DNA from: Bacteroidota bacterium
GTDB taxonomy: Bacteria; Bacteroidota; Bacteroidia; Bacteroidales; B18-G4
Length of the DNA stretch: 5,741 nucleotides
NCBI GenBank assembly: GCA_003648575.1
Contig: QMPN01000198.1
Location: forward strand, 1-5,741
Reading direction: 5' to 3'
A program made the translations under genes and the position numbers. Positions 1 to 5,723 of the stretch are shown here, piece by piece. Position 1 is the first letter of the stretch. The number at the start of each line of letters is the position of its first letter. The notes below the pieces were generated by a model. It did not search any database and was not told where the DNA came from. It saw nothing but the letters and a program-made list of their open reading frames with translations.

Positions 1-122
1 CTCTCAGAAAGATCCATTACATGTCCAAAGCTTGATTTCACAAGAAAATCCTTGCCCAGAAACTTTTCAATAGTCTTTGCCTTAGCAGGTGACTCTACGA
101 TAACCAGATTCTTTGTTGCCAT
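1..122 (-). CDS. topA: DNA topoisomerase I (type IA), N-terminal fragment cut by the window edge
   Basis: Type IA topoisomerases relax negatively supercoiled DNA by cutting one strand through a tyrosine 5'-phosphate link. Only the first 40 codons are present; the gene continues beyond position 1. The peptide opens [20 protein letters not shown] and continues into [15 protein letters not shown]. This is the start of the Toprim domain of bacterial TopA, which in E. coli begins [16 protein letters not shown] and has KSSVGHIRDLP. The glutamate in VESPAKAK (Glu10 here, Glu9 in E. coli) is the conserved Toprim catalytic/metal-associated acid. The ATG is the complement of 120-122 and lies right before the first conserved strand, so the start is well placed. 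The gene diverges from miaB. An oddity is Met36, where the family normally has Arg (GHxRDL). The catalytic Tyr and zinc-finger region lie outside the window. Identification is firm even though the fragment is short. Confidence 0.93.
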   Translation of the reverse strand, partial: MATKNLVIVESPAKAKTIEKFLGKDFLVKSSFGHVMDLSE

Positions 123-168
123 ACTTATTTATACCTGAAATTGGAAAATGTCCCCTAAAAAATTGGGA

Positions 169-176
169 CAAAAGTA
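169..176 (-). promoter_or_regulatory. Candidate Bacteroidetes-type promoter -7 box for topA
   Basis: Read on the minus strand this is TACTTTTG, an exact match to the Bacteroidetes TAnnTTTG -7 consensus. It lies 46 bp before the topA ATG, implying a 5' leader of roughly 40 nt. A good -33 TTTG at the usual 17-23 bp spacing is not visible; the best is a one-mismatch TTCG (complement of 194-197). The consensus is established for the phylum; its use here is inferred. Confidence 0.5.
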
Positions 177-232
177 ATACAATTAATATGTTACGAACAT
201 GGGTGAAACAAAAATTAGTCAGAATTGTTTCT

Positions 233-261
233 TTTGCAGCATATATTTTTACTTATTTTTG
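233..261 (+). promoter_or_regulatory. Candidate Bacteroidetes-type promoter for miaB (-33 TTTG and -7 TATTTTTG)
   Basis: TTTG at 233-236 and TATTTTTG at 254-261 match the Bacteroidetes -33 (TTTG) and -7 (TAnnTTTG) elements, with a 17-bp spacer at the short end of the reported range. Transcription would start near 266-269, leaving a leader of about 20-25 nt before the TTG at 291. If this is correct, the upstream in-frame TTG codons at 225 and 234 lie before or inside the promoter and cannot be the start of miaB. Confidence 0.5.
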
Positions 262-290
262 CCCACCGGAAAGTATTATTTATCAAGGAT

Positions 291-1619
291 TTGAAAGCAA
301 TAAAAAAAGCATACATAGAGACCTACGGCTGCCAGATGAATTTTTCTGACAGCGAGATCGTGGCTTCACTGATGAAGGATGATGGTTATGAGATTTGCGA
401 TGAAATCACGGAAGCTGATGTTGTTTTCGTAAATACCTGCTCTATCCGCGACCATGCAGAGCAACGCGTACGCAAGCGTTTGCGTGAGTTTAAGGCCCTG
501 AAAAAAAAGAACCCCCTGTTGAAAATTGGCGTGTTGGGTTGCATGGCCGAAAGGCTGAAGCAACAACTGCTAGAAGAGGAAGATGCTGTGGACCTGATCG
601 TGGGTCCGGATGCCTATCGCATACTGACAGGCCTGCTGGAGGAAGCCGATAGCGGTCAAAAGGCCATCAATGTGGTCCTGTCCTCAAAGGAAACCTATGA
701 CGACATCACCCCGGTACGTCTTGACAAGAATGGGATCACTGCATTTATTTCAATCATGCGGGGATGTGAAAACTTTTGCTCCTATTGCGTGGTTCCCTTT
801 ACCCGGGGTCGGGAAAGGAGCAGGGATCCGCAAACCATCATCAATGAGGCGAAGGACTTGTTTGAAAAAGGATACCGTGAAGTGACCCTGCTTGGTCAGA
901 ATGTTAATTCTTATCATTGGGAAGAAGGCGGAAAGGAAACAGGTTTTTATGCATTACTCGAACAGGTGGCAGAGGTAAATCTCTTGCTTCGGGTACGTTT
1001 TGCTACCTCACATCCAAAAGACATCTCCAACGACCTCCTCAAGACCATAGGAAAGTACCATAATATCTGTAATTCCATCCACCTGCCGGTGCAATCGGGT
1101 AGTAACAACATCCTGAAATTAATGAACAGGAAGTACAGTCGTGAATGGTACCTCGACAGGATTGATGCTATCAGAAAATATATTCCCGACTGTGCCATTT
1201 CCACCGATATTATTGCCGGGTTTTGCACCGAAAAGGATGAGGATCATCATGACACCATATCCATTATGAAAGAGGTTGGATATGATTATGCTTTCATGTT
1301 CAAATATTCAGAACGTCCCGCCACCACTGCACAAAAAAAGCTTGAAGATGATGTGCCGGAAAAGCTAAAATCGGCCCGCCTGCAGGAGATCATCGATCTG
1401 CAACAGCAGCTTTCCCATGAAAGTAATAAAGAGGATATCGGAAAAACTTTTGAGGTATTGGTGGAAGGAAGTTCGAAAAAATCAGAAGATTTTCTAATGG
1501 GCAGGAATAGCCAGAACAAAGTGCTCGTCTTCCCTAAAAAGAACTATACCAAAGGGGATTATGTACAGGTGACGGTGAGCGATTGCACCCCCGCAACCCT
1601 CATCGGGTCAGCCATGTAA
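291..1619 (+). CDS. miaB: tRNA-2-methylthio-N6-dimethylallyladenosine synthase (radical SAM methylthiotransferase MiaB)
   Basis: MiaB converts i6A37 to ms2i6A37 in tRNAs reading codons that begin with U, using two 4Fe-4S clusters and S-adenosylmethionine. All three domains are visible. Numbering from TTG 291 (442 aa), the N-terminal UPF0004 domain carries cluster cysteines C14 (YGCQMN), C50 (NTCSIRD) and C84 (GCMAER). The radical SAM core carries C159, C163 and C166 (RGCENFCSYC), followed by PFTRGRERSR and the LLGQNVNSY and LPVQSGSN blocks. A C-terminal TRAM domain covers about 375-440. The frame is open back to a TAG at 216-218, but there is no ATG before the essential C14: the first in-frame ATG (336) would delete it. 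TTG 291 gives an N-terminus MKAIKKAYIETYGCQ, as expected for the family, and follows the promoter candidate at 254-261. TTG 225 (464 aa) would add an unusual hydrophobic leader. AAGGA at 285-289 is too close to 291 to act as a normal ribosome binding site. Function is very secure; the start is moderately secure. Confidence 0.95.
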   Translation: MKAIKKAYIETYGCQMNFSDSEIVASLMKDDGYEICDEITEADVVFVNTCSIRDHAEQRVRKRLREFKALKKKNPLLKIGVLGCMAERLKQQLLEEEDAVDLIVGPDAYRILTGLLEEADSGQKAINVVLSSKETYDDITPVRLDKNGITAFISIMRGCENFCSYCVVPFTRGRERSRDPQTIINEAKDLFEKGYREVTLLGQNVNSYHWEEGGKETGFYALLEQVAEVNLLLRVRFATSHPKDISNDLLKTIGKYHNICNSIHLPVQSGSNNILKLMNRKYSREWYLDRIDAIRKYIPDCAISTDIIAGFCTEKDEDHHDTISIMKEVGYDYAFMFKYSERPATTAQKKLEDDVPEKLKSARLQEIIDLQQQLSHESNKEDIGKTFEVLVEGSSKKSEDFLMGRNSQNKVLVFPKKNYTKGDYVQVTVSDCTPATLIGSAM

Positions 1620-1643
1620 GCCATGTAATCATGTAACCATGAA
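1611..1643. repeat. Short CATGTAA repeat spanning the miaB stop codon
   Basis: GCCATGTAA occurs twice back to back (1611-1619 and 1620-1628), followed by CATGTAA at 1630-1636 and a decayed CATGAA at 1638-1643. Spacing is 9, 8 and 8 bp. The first TAA is the stop of miaB; the second TAA is in the same frame and acts as a back-up stop. The array fills most of the 26-bp gap between the convergent miaB and ppa stops. There is no hairpin with a T-run here, so I do not call it a terminator. Confidence 0.6.
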
Positions 1644-1645
1644 TC

Positions 1646-2317
1646 CTATACATTCGCCAAGGCTGTGTCCAACCTTTCAAAACGCTCGCTGTAATCATCC
1701 ATGGAGCGTTTGATGATCTCATGGGCATCTTTCACATCGAAGGTATGGGTAATCTCTACGTCTCTTTCTTTTCCCGGCAGATCTTTATATGTCAGGAAAT
1801 AATGCTTCATCCTGTCAACAATCAGCTCCGGACAGTCAGTAATGTCTTTATAGTTTCCATATACCGCATCATTGTTCAGTACGGCTATGATCTTATCGTC
1901 AGATTCATTGCCATCCAACATACGGAATCCACCGATTGGCCTCGCCCTGACCAGGATATCGCCATGAACGATTTCTTTTTCCGTCAGGATACAGATATCA
2001 ATGGGATCATTGTCGCCGGCAATGCCTTTTTTCCCTGTCTTTTCCATGCAGAATTCAGCTACTCGCTGCCCGCTGAAAGTCTGTGGAATGAAACCATAAA
2101 GGGCTGGTACAACATTGGAATACTTTTGCGGGCGGTCAAGCCTTAAATAGCCGGAAACCTTGTCTACTTCGTACTTTACCGTGTCGGTCGACACCATTTC
2201 GATAAAGGAGATGATCACCTCCGGGGCTTCGGGTCCTATATCTACTCCGTGCCAGGGGTGAGACTTGTATCTGAGGCCCATCAAACGGCCAATAGGATCC
2301 ATTAATTTGTTTACCAT
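1646..2317 (-). CDS. ppa: Inorganic pyrophosphatase, family I (soluble, Mg-dependent)
   Basis: This cytoplasmic enzyme hydrolyses pyrophosphate to two phosphates, pulling nucleic acid, protein and sugar-nucleotide synthesis forward. Numbered from ATG 2317 (223 aa), the active-site residues of the E. coli enzyme can be matched in order: K48 and E50 (VKYEVDK), R62 (LRLDRPQ), Y74 (LYGFIPQT), D102, D104 and D107 (GDNDPIDI, the family signature), D135, D140 and K142 (LDGNESDDK), and Y177/K178 (HYFLTYK). It is longer than E. coli Ppa (about 176 aa). The RPQKYSN, IPQTF, DICILTEK and HYFLTYK blocks resemble the longer chlamydial-type members more than the short proteobacterial type. The frame extends to a TTG at 2344, but that codon forms the last bases of the putative -7 box, so ATG 2317 is preferred; ATG 2302 is a second option. 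There is no clear Shine-Dalgarno. It converges with miaB and diverges from the polysaccharide operon. The function is secure. Confidence 0.95.
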   Translation of the reverse strand: MVNKLMDPIGRLMGLRYKSHPWHGVDIGPEAPEVIISFIEMVSTDTVKYEVDKVSGYLRLDRPQKYSNVVPALYGFIPQTFSGQRVAEFCMEKTGKKGIAGDNDPIDICILTEKEIVHGDILVRARPIGGFRMLDGNESDDKIIAVLNNDAVYGNYKDITDCPELIVDRMKHYFLTYKDLPGKERDVEITHTFDVKDAHEIIKRSMDDYSERFERLDTALANV

Positions 2318-2341
2318 TTGAGCATGCTTTTTGGTTTGCAA

Positions 2342-2349
2342 CAAAGTTA
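2342..2349 (-). promoter_or_regulatory. Candidate Bacteroidetes-type promoter -7 box for ppa
   Basis: The minus strand reads TAACTTTG, an exact TAnnTTTG match, 24 bp before the ATG at 2317. This would give a leader of about 20 nt. No clear -33 TTTG is seen at 17-23 bp upstream. The TTG that would extend the pyrophosphatase frame is the last three bases of this box, which argues against that longer start. Confidence 0.5.
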
Positions 2350-2388
2350 GTAAACATTATTAGTAAAACTACGTATAAACATTTTAGT
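2347..2388. repeat. AT-rich short direct repeats upstream of ppa
   Basis: TAAACATT occurs at 2351-2358 and 2376-2383, 25 bp apart, each followed within a few bases by TTAGT or TTTAGT. TTAGTAAA also occurs at 2347-2354 and 2360-2367, 13 bp apart. The block lies between the divergent ppa and polysaccharide-operon promoters, where an operator could sit, but such repeats arise easily in AT-rich sequence. No regulator can be named. Confidence 0.25.
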
Positions 2389-2442
2389 GTTAATATTATG
2401 CTGCGAAAGTCCCTGTTATTAGAGGTTTTACGTTAAATCAGC

Positions 2443-2450
2443 TACATTTG
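2443..2450 (+). promoter_or_regulatory. Candidate Bacteroidetes-type promoter -7 box for the polysaccharide export operon
   Basis: TACATTTG matches TAnnTTTG exactly and lies 37 bp before the ATG at 2488, implying a leader of about 30 nt. A -33 TTTG is not seen at the usual spacing; GGTTTTA at 2424-2430 is the nearest T-rich stretch. The short leader leaves little room for the long regulatory leaders known at some Bacteroides capsule loci. Confidence 0.5.
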
Positions 2451-2487
2451 CGAGGGAATAAAATACCGACTAAAAAGAAAGCAAATA

Positions 2488-3261
2488 ATGAAAGTGAGTA
2501 AATATTTTTTATTCCTGGTTTTTCTGGGTTTGATTATGGCATCCTGCGTCCCGCAAAAGAAGATCCTTTACCTGCAGGATATCCCCAAGGATGAAGATTC
2601 TACCTATTCATTTACCAATGACCGCCTGCTGGATTACCAGGTACAATCAGGCGATAACCTTTACATCAAGATCAACAGTCTGGAAGAGAAATCCACTACC
2701 TATTTCAATGAAGTAAGCGGGTCTAGCTCCAGTAGCGGTGGATCAGACCTATATCTGAACAGTTACCTGGTAAATGATACAGGATATTTTCATTTTCCTT
2801 CTCTGGGATATATTTATGTGAAAGACTTGACTGCAGAGGAAATACAGATAAAACTTGAAAAACGACTGACAGAATATCTGGTAAACCCGATTGTGATTGT
2901 TCGCCTGGCCAGTTTTAGGATCACCCTGCTGGGTGAATTTAAAAGCCCCGGGAAATATGACATATACCAGAGCAACATAAATATTTTTGAGGCTATTTCA
3001 CTGGCGGGTGATATGACTGATTTTGCTAAAAGGAATAAGATTGCCATCATCAGGCAAACAACAAATGGGTCAAAGATTGTGCGGGTAAACCTGAATGACA
3101 AACGCATACTTGAATCAGACTATTATTTTCTCCTGCCGAACGACATTGTGTATGCTGAACCGATCAAGGCCAAGCAATTTGTTTCCACTCAATTCCCATA
3201 TGGATTGGCATTCTCTGTATTGTCCACTATTTTATTGGTTTATGCACTTCTTGCAAACTAG
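2488..3261 (+). CDS. Outer-membrane polysaccharide export lipoprotein, Wza/BexD/CtrA family
   Basis: Members of this family form the periplasmic and outer-membrane ring through which capsule or exopolysaccharide leaves the cell. The 257-aa product starts with a lipoprotein signal (MKVSKYFLFLVFLGLIMASC). C20 is the likely lipidated cysteine, although Met at -3 is an imperfect lipobox. A Poly_export domain covers about 45-140 (DYQVQSGDNLYIKI near its start; GYFHFPSLGYIYVKDLTAEE; YLVNPIVIV). It contains a Ser/Gly-rich loop at about 77-86. An SLBB-like domain follows at about 143-222 (ITLLGEFKSPGKYDIY, FEAISLAGDM). The last 19 residues (239-257) form a hydrophobic helix. It is much shorter than E. 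coli Wza (379 aa), with one SLBB-like domain visible. It is the first gene of an operon; its TAG stop is two bases before the kinase ATG. The family is secure. The particular polysaccharide is unknown, so no gene symbol is given. Confidence 0.93.
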   Translation: MKVSKYFLFLVFLGLIMASCVPQKKILYLQDIPKDEDSTYSFTNDRLLDYQVQSGDNLYIKINSLEEKSTTYFNEVSGSSSSSGGSDLYLNSYLVNDTGYFHFPSLGYIYVKDLTAEEIQIKLEKRLTEYLVNPIVIVRLASFRITLLGEFKSPGKYDIYQSNINIFEAISLAGDMTDFAKRNKIAIIRQTTNGSKIVRVNLNDKRILESDYYFLLPNDIVYAEPIKAKQFVSTQFPYGLAFSVLSTILLVYALLAN

Positions 3262-3263
3262 TG

Positions 3264-5723
3264 ATGCCCATGAATGAACAGGAAAATATATATAACCCTG
3301 AGCTGCGCGAAGAATCAGTAGACTATAAGTCCATTTTACTGAAATTCTTCAGGTACTGGTACTTTTTTATGCTGTCGATCCTTATCGCCTTAGCTATAGC
3401 ATATTTCTTTAATAAATTCTCCACCCCGGTTTATGAGATATCATCGCGTATGCTGATCAATGACCCAAAAAAAGTAGATCCGCAAACCATGATCGGGATG
3501 GGAAGCTACAGCCGTATACAGAACAATATCCAGAATGAGATCGTGGTGATCAAGTCTTATTCGGTCGTAAACAGAACGATCAAGAAACTGAATTTTTATG
3601 TCTCCTATTTTGCCGAAGAAAGTTTCAAAACCACTGAACTCTATAAGATAAGCCCTGTCAGGGTTGTGTTTGACTCAGTCGTTCCACAGCCCATCGGACT
3701 CGATTTTTTTATAGCTCCCACTGGCAATAACGAATTTGAACTGACAGCCACCGGAGAAAACATTCGTTATTATAATTATGAGGCACATGAAGTGGTACAG
3801 GCCAATGTATTACCATTGCTTGATTATAGTGCAAGGCATCGTTTTGGGGAAAAGATCGAGACACCGTATTTCAGTTTTACCATAGAAAAGACTCCGCTTT
3901 ACGAGCCGGACATTTCCGAGGGTGCCGAATACAGGTTTCTTTTTAACAACCTGGAATATCTCACCCGATATTATAGAGGATTTCGAGTAGACCCCATATC
4001 CCAGAATTCTTCTATCATAAGGCTATCGCTGCGCGGAACAAATGTAAGCCAGATGGCTGATTTTCTGAATATGGTCATGAAAGAATATCTGATCATTGAG
4101 CTGGAAGATAAGAATAAGACATCAGAGAACACCATTGCCTTTATCGATCAGGAACTTATTGAGTTGGAAGACTCTCTTAAGAGTTCGGAGTCAGAACTAC
4201 GTGACTTCATGACAGAGAACAAGGTGATGAACCTGGAAACGCAAACGAACTTTTACTTCACCAACCTGTACGACCTTCAAAATCAAAAAGCTGAATTGCT
4301 TGTTAAGGCCAAGTATTACGAACACCTGAAAGAATATATGATTAAAGATGAGGGCGAAATGCTTATCCCTCCAACCACAGGAATTGAAGATGAGGTTATC
4401 AGTGGCCAGATTCATAACCTGCTCGGCCTGTATGAGGAGAAGACAGAATTGCTATCAACTTCTACGGAAAAAAATCCTTTCCTGGGAGGATTGAATGAAA
4501 AGATCAATCTTGCAAAAGAAACGCTCCTGGTCAGCATTAAGAATGTGATCAACTCATCCGACATTACCATCAAATCTATCGATGAAAGAATAGATGGGCT
4601 ATATGAAAAGATTGGTGGCCTTCCGGCCCTCGACCGTGAGCTTTTCAATATCCAGCGGCAGTTTGGCATTAAGAATTCACTGTATACTTACCTCTTGCAG
4701 AAACGTTCTGAGGCGCAGATCCGCCTGGCATCATCGTTTGCCGATTCAGAGGTCATCGACCTTGCCTTGAATGATGGCATCAGTCCTGTGTCGCCAAAGA
4801 AAGGTTTCAATTACATGATTGCGCTCTTCTTTGGTTTAGTTGTTCCTTTTCTTTTCATCTTTCTCAGAGATTATCTTAACGATAAAATCATCGAAAAGAA
4901 GGATGTTGAAAGGCTGACCAGGTATCCGATTATTGGATATATCCTTCATAGTACCAAGCTGACCAACAGGGTGGTTACCGATGCACCCAAGTCAGCTATT
5001 GCTGAATCCTTCAGGTCGATCAGGACCAACCTGCAATTCATGTCGAAAGGTGAGAAAGAGCAAACAGTGTTGATCACCTCTGATATGGTGAGCGCGGGAA
5101 AGACATTCATTTCAATCAATCTGGCGACTATTTTTGCCATTTATGGGAAGAAAACACTCTTAATGGGATTCGATTTGCGTAAACCTAAGATCTTCCAGGA
5201 TTTTGGCCTTACGAACACGCTGGGAATCACTTCCTACCTGATTAACAAAACCTCCCTGGAAGAGATCATACAGCATGCTTCTGTAGAGAACCTTGATGTG
5301 ATCATGGCAGGCCCCATACCCCCCAATCCATCTGAACTTATTGCTTCTGAAAAGACAAATGAGCTGTTTGAGGAGCTGAAGAAGAGGTATGATTATATTA
5401 TCATTGACACTCCGCCTATTGGCCTGGTAACCGATGCTTTCTTGCTGATGAAGTATGCCAATAGTAACCTTTTTGTGGTACGCCAGGGCTATACTAATAA
5501 AAAGATTTTTGCCTCCATTATAAAAGATTTAGAAAAACGGGAAATGCTAAATATCAGCATTCTTATTAACGATGTGAAGCTAACCAATACCTCATATGGC
5601 TACGGTTATGGTTATGGCTATGGCTATGGATACGGCTATGGTTATGGATACGGCTATGGCTATTATTCCGACGACCGCGACACACAAAAACCTGGAATGA
5701 TAAAACGCATCATTAAGGGCTAG
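3264..5723 (+). CDS. Polysaccharide co-polymerase/tyrosine autokinase (Wzc-type fused Wzz and BY-kinase)
   Basis: Wzc-type proteins sit in the inner membrane, control polymerisation and export of extracellular polysaccharide, and cycle between phosphorylated and dephosphorylated states on a C-terminal tyrosine cluster. Numbered from ATG 3264 (819 aa): Wzz domain near the N-terminus with membrane helix 1 at about 32-49; a large periplasmic part with likely coiled coils at about 285-345 and 355-450; a GNVR region at about 450-528; membrane helix 2 at about 517-537; then the cytoplasmic kinase. The kinase shows the oligomerisation motif E581-x2-R584-x2-R587, Walker A ending G612-K613-T614 (VSAGKTF), Walker A' LLMGFDLRKP with D637, and Walker B IIIDTPP with D715. 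The tail Y778-Y801 is Tyr-(Gly-Tyr)x11-Tyr, 13 tyrosines in 24 residues, followed by a short acidic then basic end. Possible starts are GTG 3261 (overlapping the upstream stop by one base), ATG 3264 and ATG 3270. None has a clear Shine-Dalgarno, suggesting coupling to the gene before it. The gene is complete. Confidence 0.95.
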   Translation: MPMNEQENIYNPELREESVDYKSILLKFFRYWYFFMLSILIALAIAYFFNKFSTPVYEISSRMLINDPKKVDPQTMIGMGSYSRIQNNIQNEIVVIKSYSVVNRTIKKLNFYVSYFAEESFKTTELYKISPVRVVFDSVVPQPIGLDFFIAPTGNNEFELTATGENIRYYNYEAHEVVQANVLPLLDYSARHRFGEKIETPYFSFTIEKTPLYEPDISEGAEYRFLFNNLEYLTRYYRGFRVDPISQNSSIIRLSLRGTNVSQMADFLNMVMKEYLIIELEDKNKTSENTIAFIDQELIELEDSLKSSESELRDFMTENKVMNLETQTNFYFTNLYDLQNQKAELLVKAKYYEHLKEYMIKDEGEMLIPPTTGIEDEVISGQIHNLLGLYEEKTELLSTSTEKNPFLGGLNEKINLAKETLLVSIKNVINSSDITIKSIDERIDGLYEKIGGLPALDRELFNIQRQFGIKNSLYTYLLQKRSEAQIRLASSFADSEVIDLALNDGISPVSPKKGFNYMIALFFGLVVPFLFIFLRDYLNDKIIEKKDVERLTRYPIIGYILHSTKLTNRVVTDAPKSAIAESFRSIRTNLQFMSKGEKEQTVLITSDMVSAGKTFISINLATIFAIYGKKTLLMGFDLRKPKIFQDFGLTNTLGITSYLINKTSLEEIIQHASVENLDVIMAGPIPPNPSELIASEKTNELFEELKKRYDYIIIDTPPIGLVTDAFLLMKYANSNLFVVRQGYTNKKIFASIIKDLEKREMLNISILINDVKLTNTSYGYGYGYGYGYGYGYGYGYGYGYYSDDRDTQKPGMIKRIIKG
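5595..5666 (+). repeat. In-frame hexanucleotide repeat (TAYGGN) encoding the kinase Gly-Tyr tail
   Basis: Eleven consecutive TAYGGN units (5595-5660) are followed by TATTAT, encoding Tyr-(Gly-Tyr)x11-Tyr. Third positions vary: Tyr TAT or TAC, and Gly GGC, GGT or GGA. Units 6-8 (5625-5642) and 9-11 (5643-5660) are the same 18-bp block, TATGGATACGGCTATGG plus T or C, which suggests a fairly recent duplication of three Gly-Tyr pairs. Every unit is six bases long, so gain or loss keeps the frame. Confidence 0.9.

Noticed and set aside
225..290. Longer miaB N-terminus from TTG 225 (464 aa)
   Set aside because: It adds a hydrophobic leader not expected for this cytoplasmic enzyme, and the TTG codons at 225 and 234 lie upstream of or inside the promoter candidate at 233-261.
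113..349. 78-codon open frame on the plus strand over the topA-miaB gap
   Set aside because: It starts at a TTG inside topA on the opposite strand, runs through two promoter candidates and into miaB in another frame, and has no recognisable protein features.
1570..1660. Bidirectional terminator between miaB and ppa
   Set aside because: I could not find a GC-rich stem followed by a T-run on either strand; only the short CATGTAA repeats are present.
1721..2146. 141-codon plus-strand open frame opposite ppa
   Set aside because: It is antisense to a fully conserved pyrophosphatase, and its peptide shows no domain or motif; it is a shadow of the codon pattern on the other strand.
2318..2344. TTG 2344 as the start of ppa (232 aa)
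   Set aside because: That TTG is the end of an exact TAACTTTG promoter box, and an ATG is available at 2317 ahead of all conserved residues.
5091..5102. Kinase inactive because the Walker A glycine is missing
   Set aside because: E. coli Wzc, an active kinase, has the comparable S-I-G-K-T; the essential Lys and Thr are present here along with Walker B and the tyrosine tail.
5595..5666. Repeat array read as CRISPR or a non-coding minisatellite
   Set aside because: The units are 6 bp with no spacers, are in frame within the kinase gene, and encode the tyrosine-rich tail expected at the end of a BY-kinase.
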